NCBI GenBank assembly: GCA_009741485.1
Contig: CM019216.1
Span: 57,223,804 to 57,287,803 of the forward strand
Length of the DNA: 64,000 nt
Direction: 5' to 3'
Source of the DNA: Malurus cyaneus samueli
Lineage: Eukaryota; Chordata; Aves; Passeriformes; Maluridae
The position numbers and the translations under genes were made by a program. Every line of letters starts with the position of its first letter. Within the stretch, counting starts at the first letter, position 1. Below are positions 13,684-28,049 of this stretch, in pieces. Under the pieces are notes generated by a model. The model had not been told where the DNA came from. It ran no database searches and worked only from the letters and a program-made list of their open reading frames with translations.

Positions 13684-14877
13684 GTCACTCGTTTGAGACA
13701 GGAGAGCATGAAGCTTTACATGTTAAAGGCTTTGTCCACAGTGACTAAGAGCATCCATAGAGTATCAGATCAAACACCCAGATGGCATGGTGTCCTGTCT
13801 CTGGCAGTGACTGTAATCAACACACAGGAAAGAGTTTAAGCACCAGTAAGCTCATAATTATTGCTGTTCTGATACAGATCCAGGAGTCTGCAGCTCAGGA
13901 ACTCTCTGGGCCTTGTGTCCTTATGACTTCTGTAAATTTGTGTCCTTACTACCTTCTTCTGTGGGTTTGCCTTACTGCCGTTTGCATCAGCATAAAATTT
14001 TCACCCATCCTTTATCGTGAATTGTACAATTTACCTATGGGTTGTGTGGAAAAACTATTTTTGTTGGTGTTTGAACATCCATATTTCTGATTTTGTTCAA
14101 AGATCTTTTCTTCTTCTGCATCAGAAAAGGTTGTAGCAGTTATTTATTCCATGCCACTCCAGTAATTTTTTTCCCCGATTTGAATCGTGCTAGTCTGTTG
14201 CTCATACAGAATTTAATGTACCCATACATCTGAATCATCTGTTTTTTTCCCTGTTCTGAGTGTTTTGAAGTTGATTTATATGCGTTTTGAGACTAGAGGA
14301 GCAACAACGACACATAGAAATGAAAACCCATACAGTGGCATAATGCTGGTCTCTGTTTTCCCTTTTTTTCTCCCCCACCTCCTCACATTTGCTAATGAAG
14401 GCCAATGTAATAATGACAGTTGCCACTTGTTATAGTTAGGGCTGATGTGTTTCTTTGAAAGAAAACCTAGTGGGGAACATTTTAACTGGTGATGAATAGA
14501 GGACCTGACATGGGCTCCCAGTACAATTCCTGCTTCTTTGTTCCTTGTAATATTTGTCAAAACAGTGGTGATGAATGATGATACGTATTTATTTTTTTTT
14601 CCATGTGAAGGATGACTGCATTCAGCACGCACACAGACAGATAAAAGAAGCTGAACAGCTTCAAAAGCTATGTCAGTCAGACTGTCAAAATCACATTGAC
14701 AGACCTGGAATCCTGTATGTACAGATGGGACCTGAAAGTGAGATCTGTTTGCTCATGGGGGTAAAGAGAGCTTGGTTTGCCAAGATTACTGCAGAGAACA
14801 GCTGGCTGGTTTGCTAGGCTGTGACCGCATCTTCACATGCCTTTTAACAGGCTCGCCCTAAATAGATATTTTCTTTC

Positions 14878-14892
14878 TTTTTTTTTTTTTTT
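14878..14892. repeat. Poly-T run (15 T)
   Basis: Fifteen T follow TTCTTTC and precede ACCTGCAAACC. The next 400 bases are GC-richer than the surroundings. A minus-strand retrocopy is possible, but I could not identify a parent. Confidence 0.8.
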
Positions 14893-16328
14893 ACCTGCAA
14901 ACCATGTCTCTCTCTTGGGCATCTTGGACACGTGCAGCATTCATGTACTCTGTCCTCCCTGGGGCATCAGTGCCTTTGCAGCCCTGGTGCTGCCCTTGGG
15001 GTCCTCCTGATCCGCTCATGTGTATGAAGGACGAGCAGGCAGGAAAGCTCTGTCACAGATCACCTTTGCTTGTGCTCTGGAGGCTCTGCATGGAAGCCAA
15101 GAGAAGCAGAGGCCACTTTTCCATGTAGCAGAGTTCCTATAGGAGAGCACAATGCAAGCAGAATGCGGGCCATGAGCTTTTGTTCCTCCAGAGTGAGACT
15201 TCCCAGAGACCAGAGTTCTTACTGGATTTTGTGTTGGGAAGATGTGTGCTCAGCAAGTCCATCCTACATCCCCTGGAGAAATCTTTAGTGGCATCAAGCC
15301 TTGAAACCAAAGCAAAGTCAGTTACCAGCTGGCTAGGAGATCGGGTTTTTTTGTTACACAGTTGTCAATGCAGAGCAGTTCTTCACCTACCGAGTCAATG
15401 GAAATATGTGTGTGTGTTGTTTTGGGAGATTGTTCTTTCTGGCCTCTGTAGCCTTCATGTATTTAAAGTTGTCATATAACCAGTTAGCTATATCTTGTAC
15501 TTTTGTCATGAGAAATAAGATCATCTTTATTTGTTTTAAAATGCAAGCATTAACAATTTTGTGTGTAGACAGCATAACTGATTTATGTCTCTTGACTGGA
15601 TAATAGGTGTGAATTATTTTGCTAGGCTTGGTCCATGGTAATACTGATGTACTGACGTATTAATCTGTTCTCTGGTGACTATTTTTTGTGATTGCCTTTC
15701 TCAGAAAGATTTCATGCATTGAGTGAAAGACTTTTGGGTCTTACTAAATGTGTCCACTTTCCTGGCTTTGATCATGCTGCATACAGGACATACTCTGATT
15801 TCAGCTAGCAGATCACTTAATCCAGGAACATTTGTCCTCCTTGAAAATGGTGAACATTTTTGAATGTTTTTTAAAAGGTTGTAGTGAGGAAGATGTTAGA
15901 TGTCCAATACTCGTGTTGTTGAATGCAGTAAATATATGGAAATCATGCATCTTAATGAGCATGTTTCCTTGAGAAGATATTAAAATGCAAAGAGTAGGTG
16001 AAGGACACAGGCACCTACAAACTAGAGCAAATGTACAAAGGAACAAAATTGCCATAAGATAAGGATTTGGAAAGAACAGAAAAAAACTAGGACACAATAG
16101 TCATTAAAGGACTAAAGTCTATAAAGAGTCATTGTATTGAGAAATGGAAAAAGAGAAATTTTGCAAAGGAGTGCAGACATTAACATAAATGAAGTTCTCA
16201 CAGCATCATTATTACTTAAGAGGTTCTTTAAAATGTCAGAGGCACTTATTTTTACTGTCCCTTATGTCCTTGTAAATTCTGATTTTTTTATTTTTGTGGT
16301 TTTTTGTCTGAATAGAGAGCTGAATTGT

Positions 16329-16592
16329 GCCAAGTGACAGACCCATAGGTGATGGGCACAAACTGAAAGACAGAAAATTCCCTCTAAACATTAGGAAATG
16401 CTATTTTATTGGGAGGGTGCCTGAGCTCTGGGACAGATTGCCCAGAGAGGTTGTGGAGTCTGTTTACTTGGAAATATTCAAAAGCCACCTGCACATGGTC
16501 CTGGGCAGCCAACTCTAGATATGACCCAGCTTGGGCTTGGGCCAAATGACATCCAAAGATCTCTTCCAACCTCAGCTGTGCTGTGATTCTGC
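16329..16592 (+). mobile_element. CR1 LINE 3' end, sense to TULP4
   Basis: The segment contains the typical CR1 3' landmarks in order: GGGCACAAACTGAAAGACAG, CTCTAAACATTAGGAAATG, GACAGATTGCCCAGAGAGGT, GTTGTGGAGTCTGTTTACTT, ATTCAAAAGCCACCTG, TCTCTTCCAACCTCAG and the terminal GTGATTCTG. It covers only the 3' untranslated end plus the tail. The clear order and few gaps suggest a younger copy than the one at 2940. The open frame in it (from about 16327) is accidental. Confidence 0.92.
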
Positions 16593-17882
16593 AAAAAAGC
16601 CCTTTAATTATAAAAAGGAAAGTTTTATTGCTATTTGCTTATAAAATGCTCAGCCAACACAATGGATGTGTTATCTGTGGCTGTGATATCTCTAAAAAGA
16701 CACATTCACCTCAGTGTTAAATAGGGGCAAAAGGGAAGCTTCAGTCCAGTGTGAATTTGGGGTTTTATGTACTTTAGCTGCAGAATACACATTTTGCATA
16801 GCACTGTTGATTAAACATCTTATTATGGAGGATAATATTCAGAAACAACCTTGCTGGGGCCTTGTTAGCAGCACTGAGTATTCAGTGTTTGTGACTCACT
16901 GGGATGCTTACTAATATATTCTGGGGTGAGATCTAAAGCCTTTTGTTTGAGAAATAATTTTTTTAAGTAGAAGTGCAAAATTAATGGAGAGTTTAATTGC
17001 CATCCAAATCTGATTAATTGGCAAGGCTTCATGTGTAAAGCACTGGCATCAGTGCTTGGTCTAAAATTAGGATGCTGACACTAAAATGCGAAGCATTGGC
17101 ATTTTAAGATGACTTAGGAAGTCATACTTAGGAAGAAATACTCCTAAAATCAATCCTTCAGTCTGAGCTGCCGGTTGGGAGAATGTTATTTGTGTTTGAT
17201 AAGGGATATGAAAAAATACTGATTGATGGTTTACTGAGGGGCAGAAATGTTGCAGGCACGCCAAGTTAGACAAGGTAAAGCCCTTTGGAGAGGACTGTAG
17301 AGGAGAAGCCTGCTTTCAAAGACATGGAATAGTATGTATGATCCAAGACAGATACAAGCTAATTGGCTGACCTTACTGCATTTTCTATGAGGTTTGGCTT
17401 GAAAAGCAGATAAGTTAACTTCCAGTTGGAGGAAATTTTGTGTCTTCTTCTTTGAACTTCATTCTGTGACTTGAATTAGTAATTATCTGTGTAACATGAG
17501 CTGAATTACAAGTTATTTTAATGGTACCGTATTTTTTAATTTTAGTTAGTTCATATTTTCAGTGTTTTGAGTCTGAAAGAAGCTGTGTAAGTATAGAATG
17601 TTATATCTTTGGACTGCTAGTCATAATTTATTTACTTGCATTAATTTGTGCTCCAGTTCCACTCTCCCTGTGATTTCCCAAATCTTCATATCTTCAGCTT
17701 ATGTTGCTTGGGATGGATGGCTTAGCTGGGAATAAAGCTGAACACTTCCTCATTTTTCTCAGAATCACTTAATGACTCTTTGTGATGCTAGTTTTCCATA
17801 GGGGATGCATTCATATTTTTCTTAGGTTTTTTCTTTTTTATGAGAATATTCAAAGCTCCACATTGTTTCCCAATATCTAAAT

Positions 17883-17914
17883 NTAAAAAAAAAAAAAAAA
17901 AGAAGAAGAAGAAA
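17883..17914. repeat. Ambiguous base followed by poly-A and (AAG)n
   Basis: A single N at 17883 is followed by 17 A and then about four AAG units. Such a run is a frequent site of sequencing or assembly uncertainty, which fits the ambiguous base. Confidence 0.9.
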
Positions 17915-18369
17915 AGCACAGCTAACATGAAATGCTGTCTTAGTTCCCTGGTATGTGACACAGCAGTAATCAAATTTATTGTGTTTCATTCTCCATATCA
18001 GAGATTTACATAACACTTGAACCTTCTGTGACTGTGGAGTTTAATAACATTTAGATTGCATCTTTGCTTTGATATAGAAGTTATTGTTTTTCAAGATACT
18101 AGATTTTGTTTCTTATATTTCCTCTCCATATAACTGTAACTGATGGATGCAAATCCATCTGCAGTTCAGCTCACTCTCTTGCTGCATGCTGCAAAGTAAA
18201 TTTGATTTTTATGGAGCAACTTGAAGTTTATGAAAAGAATATTGCTTTTTGCTGTCTGAGAAACCAGACTTTGTAGGTCTCTTTGAAAGAAAGAAAATGC
18301 CATGGAAACTGAAGGTTGTCTTAATATTGGAAAAAAGGAAAAAAGGAACATTGGGTTAAGCAGCATCTT

Positions 18370-18402
18370 GCATTAAGTTTGCATTAAGTTAGCATTAAGT
18401 TG
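18370..18402. repeat. 11-bp tandem repeat, 3 copies
   Basis: GCATTAAGTT plus one variable base (T, A, G) is repeated three times head to tail. The ten core bases are identical in all copies, so the amplification is recent or the array is kept homogeneous. Confidence 0.95.
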
Positions 18403-21400
18403 GCCTAGTTGGATTCCAGCATTTATGGGAAAAGATGCGTCTGCACTTTTTAAAAGTTAAACATCCAATTATGGATTCTGTACTGTTCATATATGAAAAA
18501 GATTCAAAAAGTTAACTGCAAGTGAAACCAGTCAGTTGGGATTAAATGGCTTCAGTCAGTAGAAAAAATGTTTCTGGGGAGTCTGACATATGTTTGCTTG
18601 GAAAAAAAAATTGTGATAATATTAATGTCCATTTAGCAGCAGCTATTCACAGCAGGTACTTCACTTTAGAAGTCTGGTAGCAAGCACCATGTAGTTAAAT
18701 GTTTTGGCTTGCTGGGGGAGCATATAGGATGCTGTCTCTGCTGTGCAATGGCAGCAGTGTGGTGGAAGAAACAAGGGAGAACAGAGAGAGGAAGAAAGGA
18801 GATCAAAGCAGAAGCTCTCACTCCAATAATAATGAAAAAGAAAGCATCCTGCAAGACCCCTATCTTCTTTGTCTCTCCTCCCATTTGATGATACTGAGAA
18901 GTAGTGTTTGAACCAGAGCAGGGAATGGCCTTTCTTTTCAGCAGATGTCTTCCAGGAATTTCCAGTAGTGAGTAAATAGATATGTTCATGGCTGAGCTGC
19001 ATGTTTCTTTATATGGGAGATTCTATTTTTGTTATGGTCTATTTATAATGCTTTACTATTTTAGTTCACTGGAGAAAAGTAGCTTGTTTTTCCGATGAGC
19101 ATCTTTTGGTCCTCACATTTTCCATGTCTTTGAAAGCTTCTGCTCAGTTGTTTGAAGAGTTAGGATGTTTTTTGTAATAGTTATTTTTTTTTAATTGGTT
19201 GGTGACTTGAAGCTGCAGTAACTTATAGTTAGGCAATCAGATTGTTTGGTGGTTAATAGGCTTAATTTTTTGTGATTTTAATTTTCTTGAAAGGTCTGTG
19301 ATGGCCTGCACTATTCAATTCTCTCATTATTTGTAGAGCTCTGCTTTTGAATGCTCTTTTCTAGAAGTCCAGTAGGAAACAAACAAATAAGCAATTCTTG
19401 TTTTTTTGCAAACATTAGAGAAATTGTTGACAAAAAAGAGAGTGAAATCTGCAAAAGTCAATAAGCTTATGTGATCTCCTGGAGAATGTAGATGTTTGGA
19501 GAAAGAATGTAGACAACTCTCTAGGTTGTTATTTACATAAGAACAAAAATTTAATTTGGTACTAATACTATGTCAGTGCGAGCAATGATGATGATGATTT
19601 ATTTTAATCCTCATGTCAGTGTTTATATCACGAGTTACAATAATTAAACTCTTCAAAGCTGTAGGAACCCAGAGAAACAGGGGACAGTGCATCATCAAAT
19701 TTGGCTGCCAGTAGGTCACAAACTGTAATACCAAGTTCACTGCAGAATTCAGTAACTTGGAAAGTGATCACACAAGTTGTATCAGACAAGAGTTTTCTCT
19801 TGCAGTTTAAAAATGTCCACTCCTTTTGGCTTAGATGTTGCAAGTTTCTATTTCATTGAGAAAATGAAAATTCTAACTCCTTGCAATAGTTCTTTCTTCC
19901 TCCTGAGTAAATATCTAGTGGCAACATCGTTGATAATGGATAATTGCTTCCAAGCATTACTGGAATACTAACCCTCTCACATTAGCTGTCAAGAGAAATG
20001 CAGAGGGATGCTTGATACAGATTAATTGGTAAGAGTTAATGGTACCTGAAGGTGTTCTGCTTGTAGCTGTGCACAGAGATAACCAATGCTCCACTCCCAG
20101 TATTGTCTTCCTTGTACTGTCAGAAGTCTTTTTAAGTGTCTGTCATTGTTCTAATGAAAGACTGCAGATATTTCACAAAATCAATTATTTCAGTCTTTTC
20201 CTCTGGGCAAAGGGAAATTGAAGTAGTGTTTCATGTGATTGCTGAATTGCTACCAAAAGTGCCCCAAACCAGTCCTTTGTATGAGAAGATGTTTCGACAC
20301 ATGCTATCTTTTTTGACTTTTATATCGGCTGTGGAGAGATCAAAATACAAGTGGAATGCAGCTGAGTTACACCTTTTAAGCACAGTGTGACAATCACCTA
20401 AGTTATCTGAAGTTCTTATAAAATCAATGCATTCAGTTTGGATTATAAAAATAAAAAAAATTGTCTGCATAATAGCTGTTCTTGGAAGGATACCTTTATG
20501 TGAATTAGTTAGCTACTTTGTTTTACATGTTTTCTATACTTCTTCAGTTCGGAACAGGCACAGAGATTGTCATCTATGATATTTTTAGGCTTTAGGGCAT
20601 TTTTTGAAGGGAGAAAGTAAGTTATTAAATCTAAACACAGAACTCATTTGTGAGGAGCTTGGTGAAAATCTATTTAGTTTTGGTCATCCTCCTTAAATTG
20701 ATTTCTATTCTGCCTTTAGGAGAACAGTACTACCATGCATTTTAAGAGCATAAAGTAAGTTATTAATTTTTGAGTGTTAACTTGATAGTATTTCTATGCA
20801 TTTCTATTGCTATCTCTTATGCATTGGTTGTGGTTCTTTTTTCTGTCTCAGTCTAGCAATAGCTGGGGCTTGCTTCAGAGCCTGTCACCACTGGTTCATA
20901 TTCGAGCAGAGGAGTGACAACCAATCTCAATGCTGGGCAGAGAGTGCAGCTCTGTAGCAGTTCCAGCTCCTGCAGTCCTGGGCAGGCAATTTGTGAGAAA
21001 AAGGGCCAAATTTTCCTCTCAGGAAAACTGCAGCTACATCAGTGAAGCCACTTGGACTGAAGGCTGCGTAACAGTTCTGTAAATCAGGTTAACTGTCCAT
21101 GTCTCCTTTTGGGCTATGCTAAACCTGGCTACTTCTGCACAGTCTGTACGGTGACAGTTGCCATGGATAAGAGAAAGAATTGCAGTATTTTTCTACCTTC
21201 CTTGGCATACAGTGCCCAAACAAGACACAAGAATTGGCTTCAGAAGTACAGGAAATATGTCAGCCCTCCAGATGCCCAATGAACACAATCAAAATTCTCT
21301 TCTGATTACAATAGAATCAGTCATGGTTTTAACTTCACGATAAATAATGTATTTTTGAAAAGATGCATAGCCTTAAATATTATTAACTGTAATAATTGTT

Positions 21401-23220
21401 GTATGTTAGGATTTTTCCTCAGGAGGATGGGCTAGTAATAAAAGAAACATTGCTATATTTTTATGAAATCTTTTATTGCTTACAGCATATTAATGACAGA
21501 TGGCAGTTGTCACTAATTACATTAGCTACAGAAGAAGCAGCTCTGGAATGAGCTTCTGTTTTTTATGTCTTGGTTATCTTCTATTCTGAGAGGAAGGTCC
21601 AATGCCCAAATGGTTTGGTGTGTTGAAGTTGAAAGCATCTGTGCTGGTAAGCCATCTTCTCACTCATTAAATGCTTTCATTTTACCTAAAATAGGATTGT
21701 ACAGGGCTGTTGCTTGGCATGTTGCACCTGTTGTGGTGCTGAAATGAGTGGGTACAATATATTTTCAAAAGTGTGAAAGAACACTATGGCAGATGAAAAA
21801 CTGAGTGCCCAAATGTCACAAAATTCCTGAATTAAATTTGACTGTGACACAGGTTTCTACTTTATGCACAGGTTTCTTGAACAAATATTTTAACTACACA
21901 ACCCTATAGTGGGATTTCCTCTCTTTCATACAGCAGAATACCTAGCGTTTCATTTACTGTGGAAACCTCTGAAACCAGCTTGGCATCATCACTTGTTATA
22001 ATAGTCGGTGCTCAAAAGTAAAAAACTTTAAAAAGCCAATGCAGGAGAAGTACCAACCTATGTTAAATGTTAAGTCAGTGCCAGTTACCTGTGATAGTAC
22101 AGGATCCCGGGAAAATTGTTTAAAAATTAATGTTTAAATCCGTGACTGGTGTGCAGTAAGGGGTTTGTTAACTAGGGTTAAGTTAGGAGAGCTGTGGCAC
22201 ATAAGCACAAAAATTTATGCCAGGGGTTTTGCAGCTCTAAAGAACCATGCCCATTTCACATATCAAACTGAAAGGTGCTGAAAAATACAAAACTAATTGT
22301 GTTTCTACTCTGTATTAAACTTAAAGAAGCATAAATTTAAAAATGTAAGCGCAGGCTAATGATTAAGAATCAAACTGAGTTGTTTTTGAAGGCTTAGAAT
22401 TTGCATTGTTAATAATTGATTATCATAATTTCATAATGTTAATAAAAATATAACAATATATGATATTACAGGATAGGACATATGGATAAAATAATATGTA
22501 ACAATGGAATAATATCTATTTATGCACTATACAATATATCATAACTTATGTAACTATAATAATGATGGTGATGGTAATAATAATACAGGACAAGAATAGG
22601 CTTTGATTTTACAGTTGACCTTGTTTTGAAGATACTTGCAATGATTTCTTTTCTGAAGCCAGTTCCTGGGCTGGGACTGCATTCCCTAAATGCTCCAATG
22701 TGGTGAGTGTTTGCACAGGCTTCCACAAAAGAGCAGAGATGATCTTAAGGGGCAAGGTGGCAGTGGTGCTCTCACCAGTTCCTCTGCACCAGACCTAGTG
22801 CTTGTTAGCTCTGGTCAGGGTCAGATGAGCTGGTTGAGCCCACACTAAAATTAATTTTGTAGAGGAATTAGTGCCATTTCTTCTCTTTCTGAGGTTGCTG
22901 TCCATTTTACTTATTCAGATTATTGTGTGTATGAGCTGTTCGCATTTGTCTCTTTGGGCTGTGCTTAGCGGTTTGTGGGCACTTCAGTCTTGTGCACTGC
23001 AAAGATTTACCTGTAAAGCTCATCATGTGGGTTTTATGTGGCAGTGATTGGGTTTTAATATAGCTTTGTGTTTAATTCTGAATGCCACTTGGGACGAAAG
23101 GGAAATACAAAATCATCTTATATTATAGATGGAAGTAGGAAAGGAACTGAAGGAAGGCTGTGTGTGGAAAGCAGTTTTATGGGAGGTGGGATCTTGGTTG
23201 CTCTGGCTGTTCAGGATAAA

Positions 23221-23280
23221 AAAAATGATGAAGCTATGTTGCTGTAGCCAAAAAATGATGAACCTATGTTGTTGTAGCCT
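23221..23280. repeat. 30-bp tandem duplication
   Basis: Two adjacent 30-base units begin AAAAAATGATGAA and end TGTAGCC. They differ at only two positions (G/C and C/T). A further partial copy may start at about 23282 with AGAAAATGAA. The plus-strand open frame through it, which gives a KMM-LCCCS repeat, is incidental. Confidence 0.9.
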
Positions 23281-26050
23281 AGAAAATGAACTTGAGGGGT
23301 ACATGCATGGATTAAAAATGCAGGAGCAGTTATCCAATAAACTGCATTGCCAAAGGAGATAGAATTGTTAATTTAAGCCTGTGTAATCATAGGACAGATG
23401 ATTAGAGTTCCATTAGAGTTGTCTTAGGACCAGTGTCATTGTTTCTGAGATGTGGCAGCAAAACAAATGGCTGAGGAGCTCTCCTAAAACTAAAATAAGA
23501 AATGATTAGGTTATTTGATGTCTGTGGTAAACATAAAGGTCAAAATAAGCTTCTGTTGATTTAGGTGCTCTCATCTGAGCTGCATCTTTGGTGTAATCTC
23601 AGCCGTGTAGGTCTCCCTTATAGAGGGAATGGAGAGGCTTTGGTTTTTCTGGTCTCAGTCTTAATGTTTTTGGGGTTAGAGGAGACATTTTCTCAGTCAT
23701 TTCCTTGTGGTGAATTGTTTCTGCTCTTTTCATTCAGTGCTGAGTTTATGTGTAGATAAAAAGTTTGGGTTCATTTAGGCACCTTGAAAGGTTGTTCCTT
23801 TACGGCCAAGAAAGCTGCACCCCGAGTAGTGAGTGACCCGCAGTTCTCAGCGTTATCTATAAAAGCTTGCCAAGGAGGATGACAGTCTTTCAGTAAGCAG
23901 TAGCTGCTGTTTTGGTACCAACTCCAACTGTGCAGTCTTTGGTAAGTGACTGTTTTGGTCAGTCACTTAATCTTTTTCTGGTTTGATTTTCCCTGTATAA
24001 AGCATGAGTGACATTAATTCCCTTGTTGCACCCTTTTGTTCATATATAGATTTTAAACTTTTGGGACGCTTTATTGTAGAGTATTTGCACAAAATCTAGC
24101 ACTGTGGGATCCTTGTCTTAGTTGAAGCCTTAGAGCACTCTCATAAGCAGTGGCAGAAATAATAATCTCCATTCTCTATTTATAAACCTCACAATAAGTA
24201 AGAGAGCTCTTTAGGTTGGTACTTAGTGTTAAATCCCCACAGACTGCTGAAGGCTTTAATCAGGAAATTGTTATCATCTGAACTCAACAGAATAAAAGTT
24301 GAATTTATGAGGGTGTTCATTTTTCAACCATGTATTCCCAGTGCAAACCCTCATTAAGATGGAAGTCATGTTTAGAATGTGCACAATTAATTTAGGAGAT
24401 TCTATAAAAATGTTTTAAATGTTGGGAACAATACAGCCTGACATTAAGGAGAGAATCCCCCAAACACGAGAAGTTTTGGAGTTAGTGTTAAATTTCATGT
24501 ATTTGGCTTCCTTCTAAGCTCAGAAATTTAAAATGTATGAACTACCAGTCTTCTGTGATGTGCTTTAGTGACCAGCAAGTAGTGTCTGTGAATAATAGTG
24601 TTGTATTCCAGTTCAGATCAGGCTGACTAGTTAAAACATGTAGGAATTCGTATTTTCCATCTGTTTCCCCCCGCTATGTTTATAGCCAGAGGACAAAAAG
24701 AAAGCCTTACATGTTTATTAGCAAAACCTTTCCTTATGGCATTTTTTCTTCCCTGTGGAGGATGGTGATTGTTTTGAAAGAAAGGGACTGTCACCTTTCC
24801 TAGAGCTAGATTGCATCACTTACTATTCCTTCAGGTGCACTGGGATGTGGCCATCTCTCTGCAGTGTGCTTCTTAATGGAATTTTCTGCTGCAGAGCAAA
24901 AGTCATCAGTCCCTGTTAATTTAGAAGGAGTGGGGGAAGATGACATAGCCATTAATCATTTAACAGATAAATACGCAGAATTTTTGAATGATGCATGAGA
25001 TTTCAGGAAGGTTTTAGCATATATGAGACATTCTTATGCTGAGATTCCTTGAGACACAGGAATGATTTAAAGCAAGATTTTCAGCATTTTAGTAACCTAT
25101 TCTTAATATGATTTATATCTGGGCTTACCTCTGAGTTCTGCATTTTGTGCAAGTATTGCACTTGCAGATGTTGGTATATATGGTATTATTAATACTTAAC
25201 TGTGATTGGATTTTTGGTTTACTTGGCAAACCTTACAACATATAAAAATGGTACCTGGTATTTCTGCAGTATTCGAAAGATCAGAACTAGAAATTTGCTT
25301 TTTAAGATAGATAAAAATGCTCTCCCCCTTTCTCCAACGGTGTTGTTATAGACAAATCTTGAAATACTAACTATTGTTAGTGCCTGCTGAAACAAAGGAT
25401 GTTAGTAAATATTTAATTTTCTAATTATTAGCCCATTTTATAATCTCAATTAATAAATTTGCAATTCAGATTTTGTCTCACTTCATTGCCAGCCTCATTT
25501 CTTATTTTTAAAGACACAATCTCCAGCTGAGCTAAAATATAACTGGTCTGGTAGATAAAATCTGTCAGGGAAGCACCTGGGCAGACCTTCAGTATATCCA
25601 TTTATTTGAAAGACAGAGATAACCTGCTGCAGAAATAAAAATAGCATCTGAATTATCCAGAGGAGTTAGAGAATGAAGCTACTGGATTAGAATACTGCTC
25701 ATTTGTATGTAAATGTACTGTCTTTGTTCCTGAATTTGATCCTTAAGATTTGTTAATATGGAAGAGTAAAGGATGAAAACCATTCTTGAAATCAATCCAG
25801 ACAGATACACACAGGTTAGTGCTGTGTGGCTAAATCATGATGTACATGGTGGGGATTATCTGAACAAAAATCTATAGTTGAAAAAGCCAAGCTGAATGCC
25901 TTGGGAGAGAAAAGCGCTGCATCTACAATTGCTGAGGCTAATGATCCTGCATGGCTTTAATCATGTAAAGACTTAGACCTGCTAGAAAGTTTCAGTGCCT
26001 AGAAAATCAAGTGGTAGATGCCTGCATTTTAGCAGCTATACATTGATGTT

Positions 26051-26090
26051 TACCCAAACAAACATTACCCAAATAAACATTACCCAAATT
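26051..26090. repeat. 15-bp tandem repeat, about 2.7 copies
   Basis: Units start TACCCAAA at 26051, 26066 and 26081. The first two differ by one base (ACAAACAT against ATAAACAT); the third diverges after nine bases. It is a simple slippage repeat. Confidence 0.85.
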
Positions 26091-28049
26091 AATGGACGTA
26101 TTTTGTGGAAGCCTTTTTTTCTGATTTGGCTACAGGAGTTTTTTTCTGCAGAAAATTGAGGGAAAGCAAGCAGAGGGAAAAGGAAAGGAAAAGAGACCCT
26201 CTTGGAGATGTAAGATTTCAGGCAAACTTACAAAGAGTTATTTGCATATTTGAATTTTGTGGTAGCTCTGTGGCTCTGTTCAGTTTGCTTAGGTGCTCTT
26301 GACTGAGTCCTGATACCATGCACTTCCAAGCCATACTGGGGTTGTGATTTAGAAACATGGAGTCATGGAAATGTACCTAAATAAGTTTACATGGCTGTGT
26401 GGGCTTTACATGGCATTCTGTCCATACCTAAATTATGTAGACTTGGGTCTGCTCATCATGTCATGAAAGAACAGTTCTGAGTCTTTCTGTGGCAGGAAAA
26501 AAAAAACAGGAAACAAAAATGAAGGAATACAGAAATGCTTATTTGGAGAAAAAAAACCCAAACAATTATACGAAATCAAGAAATTGAGAAGTAATGTTAG
26601 AATTTGGGCTGTTGGTCTTCCTCAGATGATCTTATGTGTTATGGCTGTCTGCTTGCAGAGATAGTACATTTCATAGGTTTTGTTCTTTGGGTCCTTTGCT
26701 CTCACCAGGACACATTTTGAGTGGTGCAGGCAAAGAGAAAAAAATCAACAGATGATGGCTTCAGGCTGACTGTGATGGGTGCAGGTCACTGCCTCTGGAT
26801 ATGTTATGCCATGGTGGGCAGGAACGCACTGGTGCCTGTGGGCAGAGGAGCCGGGAGAAGGTGCACATGTACAGTCCTGCTGTTCCAAAGGCAGGTTTTT
26901 CCACTGCCAGGAAATGTTGTATTATTTCCGTTTAGCAATTTTTTCCCCCTGAAATTATGTAACTTTTGTAAGTTGAATCTAATGTTCTCAAATCAGATGC
27001 TTGCCCATTATTTGCAAAAATTTTTGGATGCATTGGACTATTTTGTCCTATGACACAGAATAATAAAAATATGTATTTAGGCAAATAAGAACTTTTCAAG
27101 AATTGACATTTCCTAATATTTGCATTATTATATGTTAGTTTAAACTTGCAGTCAATCTTTTTTTTGCTTAACCACACTTAATCTGTCTAATTAATAGAAT
27201 GTTTTATAGCTTCCCTGCAGTACTTGCAGTAGTCAGTCTCTGGACACACTTTTTGCATAACCCTCATGCTTTGCTGATCTCTGTAAGTTACATGGTTATT
27301 GGTCTGTGGCACTTGGTATAAAACTGTGAAAGGTCATCTGAAAAATAATTGTCTTGAAGGAAGAAAGCATGCTATGTTTGTTTTTTTTGGCTAGTGCACT
27401 TCACAGTCCGTTATCTCTTCCGTTTTTGTGACTTGTTTTCATGCCACTTAATTTCATCTTTTACCTCCTGGCAAATAGCAATGTGCCTCAGCATAATGAT
27501 GAGCAGCAGCAAAGGTGAAAACAAATATATTTGTATATTCTTCCCTGCCTTCCAAATTTAGAACTGAAAATAGAAACTAGTTAATGTCTACGGTTCAGAA
27601 CGGTAACAAATAAACATGGTTTGGGGAAAAGGCTGGATATACTTTAATATTTTTGAAAAGATTTTTGTAAAATAATTTGGGAGTAATGCTGACAATAAAA
27701 AGATAAGTAGATAAAAAGATAATGACAATTAACTCCTGGAAACACTTAATGTATAGCTTTCATTTCGTGAGACTTCAGAGGCTCAGCGCTGACATATACT
27801 GAACTGTTTGCAGGATGAAATGCGTGACACATAAAAAGCAGCACAGTGCATGCAGAGTATTTGGAGTCCATCAAGGCTTGGAATAACATTTTTAACGTGC
27901 ATATCCACCTACTGCTGTTTAATAATTCTGCTATCAGTACCTGCTGTTCCTCCTCACTGTTAAGTTAGCCCTCTCGATGCTGCAGCACAATTTTATGTTT
28001 CCACTGACACTTGGGTGATCAGATGCTGGATGATGTTGCTTACAGAGAC

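Larger units (their letters stand above)
3521..16328. other. Non-coding intron-like DNA without recognised gene
   Basis: I see no exon or identifiable transposon in this long stretch. Two GC-richer patches (about 4080-4340 and 10050-10330) and a third at 14900-15280 have overlapping open frames on both strands, which is expected from higher GC and not coding evidence. It holds poly-T runs at 9383-9404 and 14878-14892, an AT-rich repeat near 13632-13683, and palindromes at 4164-4181 and 12056-12077. Confidence 0.5.
16593..28049. other. Non-coding intron-like DNA with short tandem duplications
   Basis: No gene or identifiable transposon is seen in this stretch. Local features are the poly-A/AAG run with an ambiguous base at 17883, 11-bp triplets at 18370, a strongly AT-rich section at about 22390-22590 with interspersed ATAATA and GATGGT units, a 30-bp duplication at 23221 and a 15-bp array at 26051. 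Open frames are short and lie on both strands. Confidence 0.5.

Noticed and set aside
14878..15300. Poly-T followed by a GC-richer block, as in a minus-strand retrocopy
   Set aside because: No parent gene could be recognised in either strand and no target duplication is visible; kept only as a simple repeat.
24287..24330. Stretch resembling the TULP4 segment just before exon A (AGAATAAAAGTTGAATTT)
   Set aside because: The translation does not give the conserved residues, the frame is broken, and no donor site follows.
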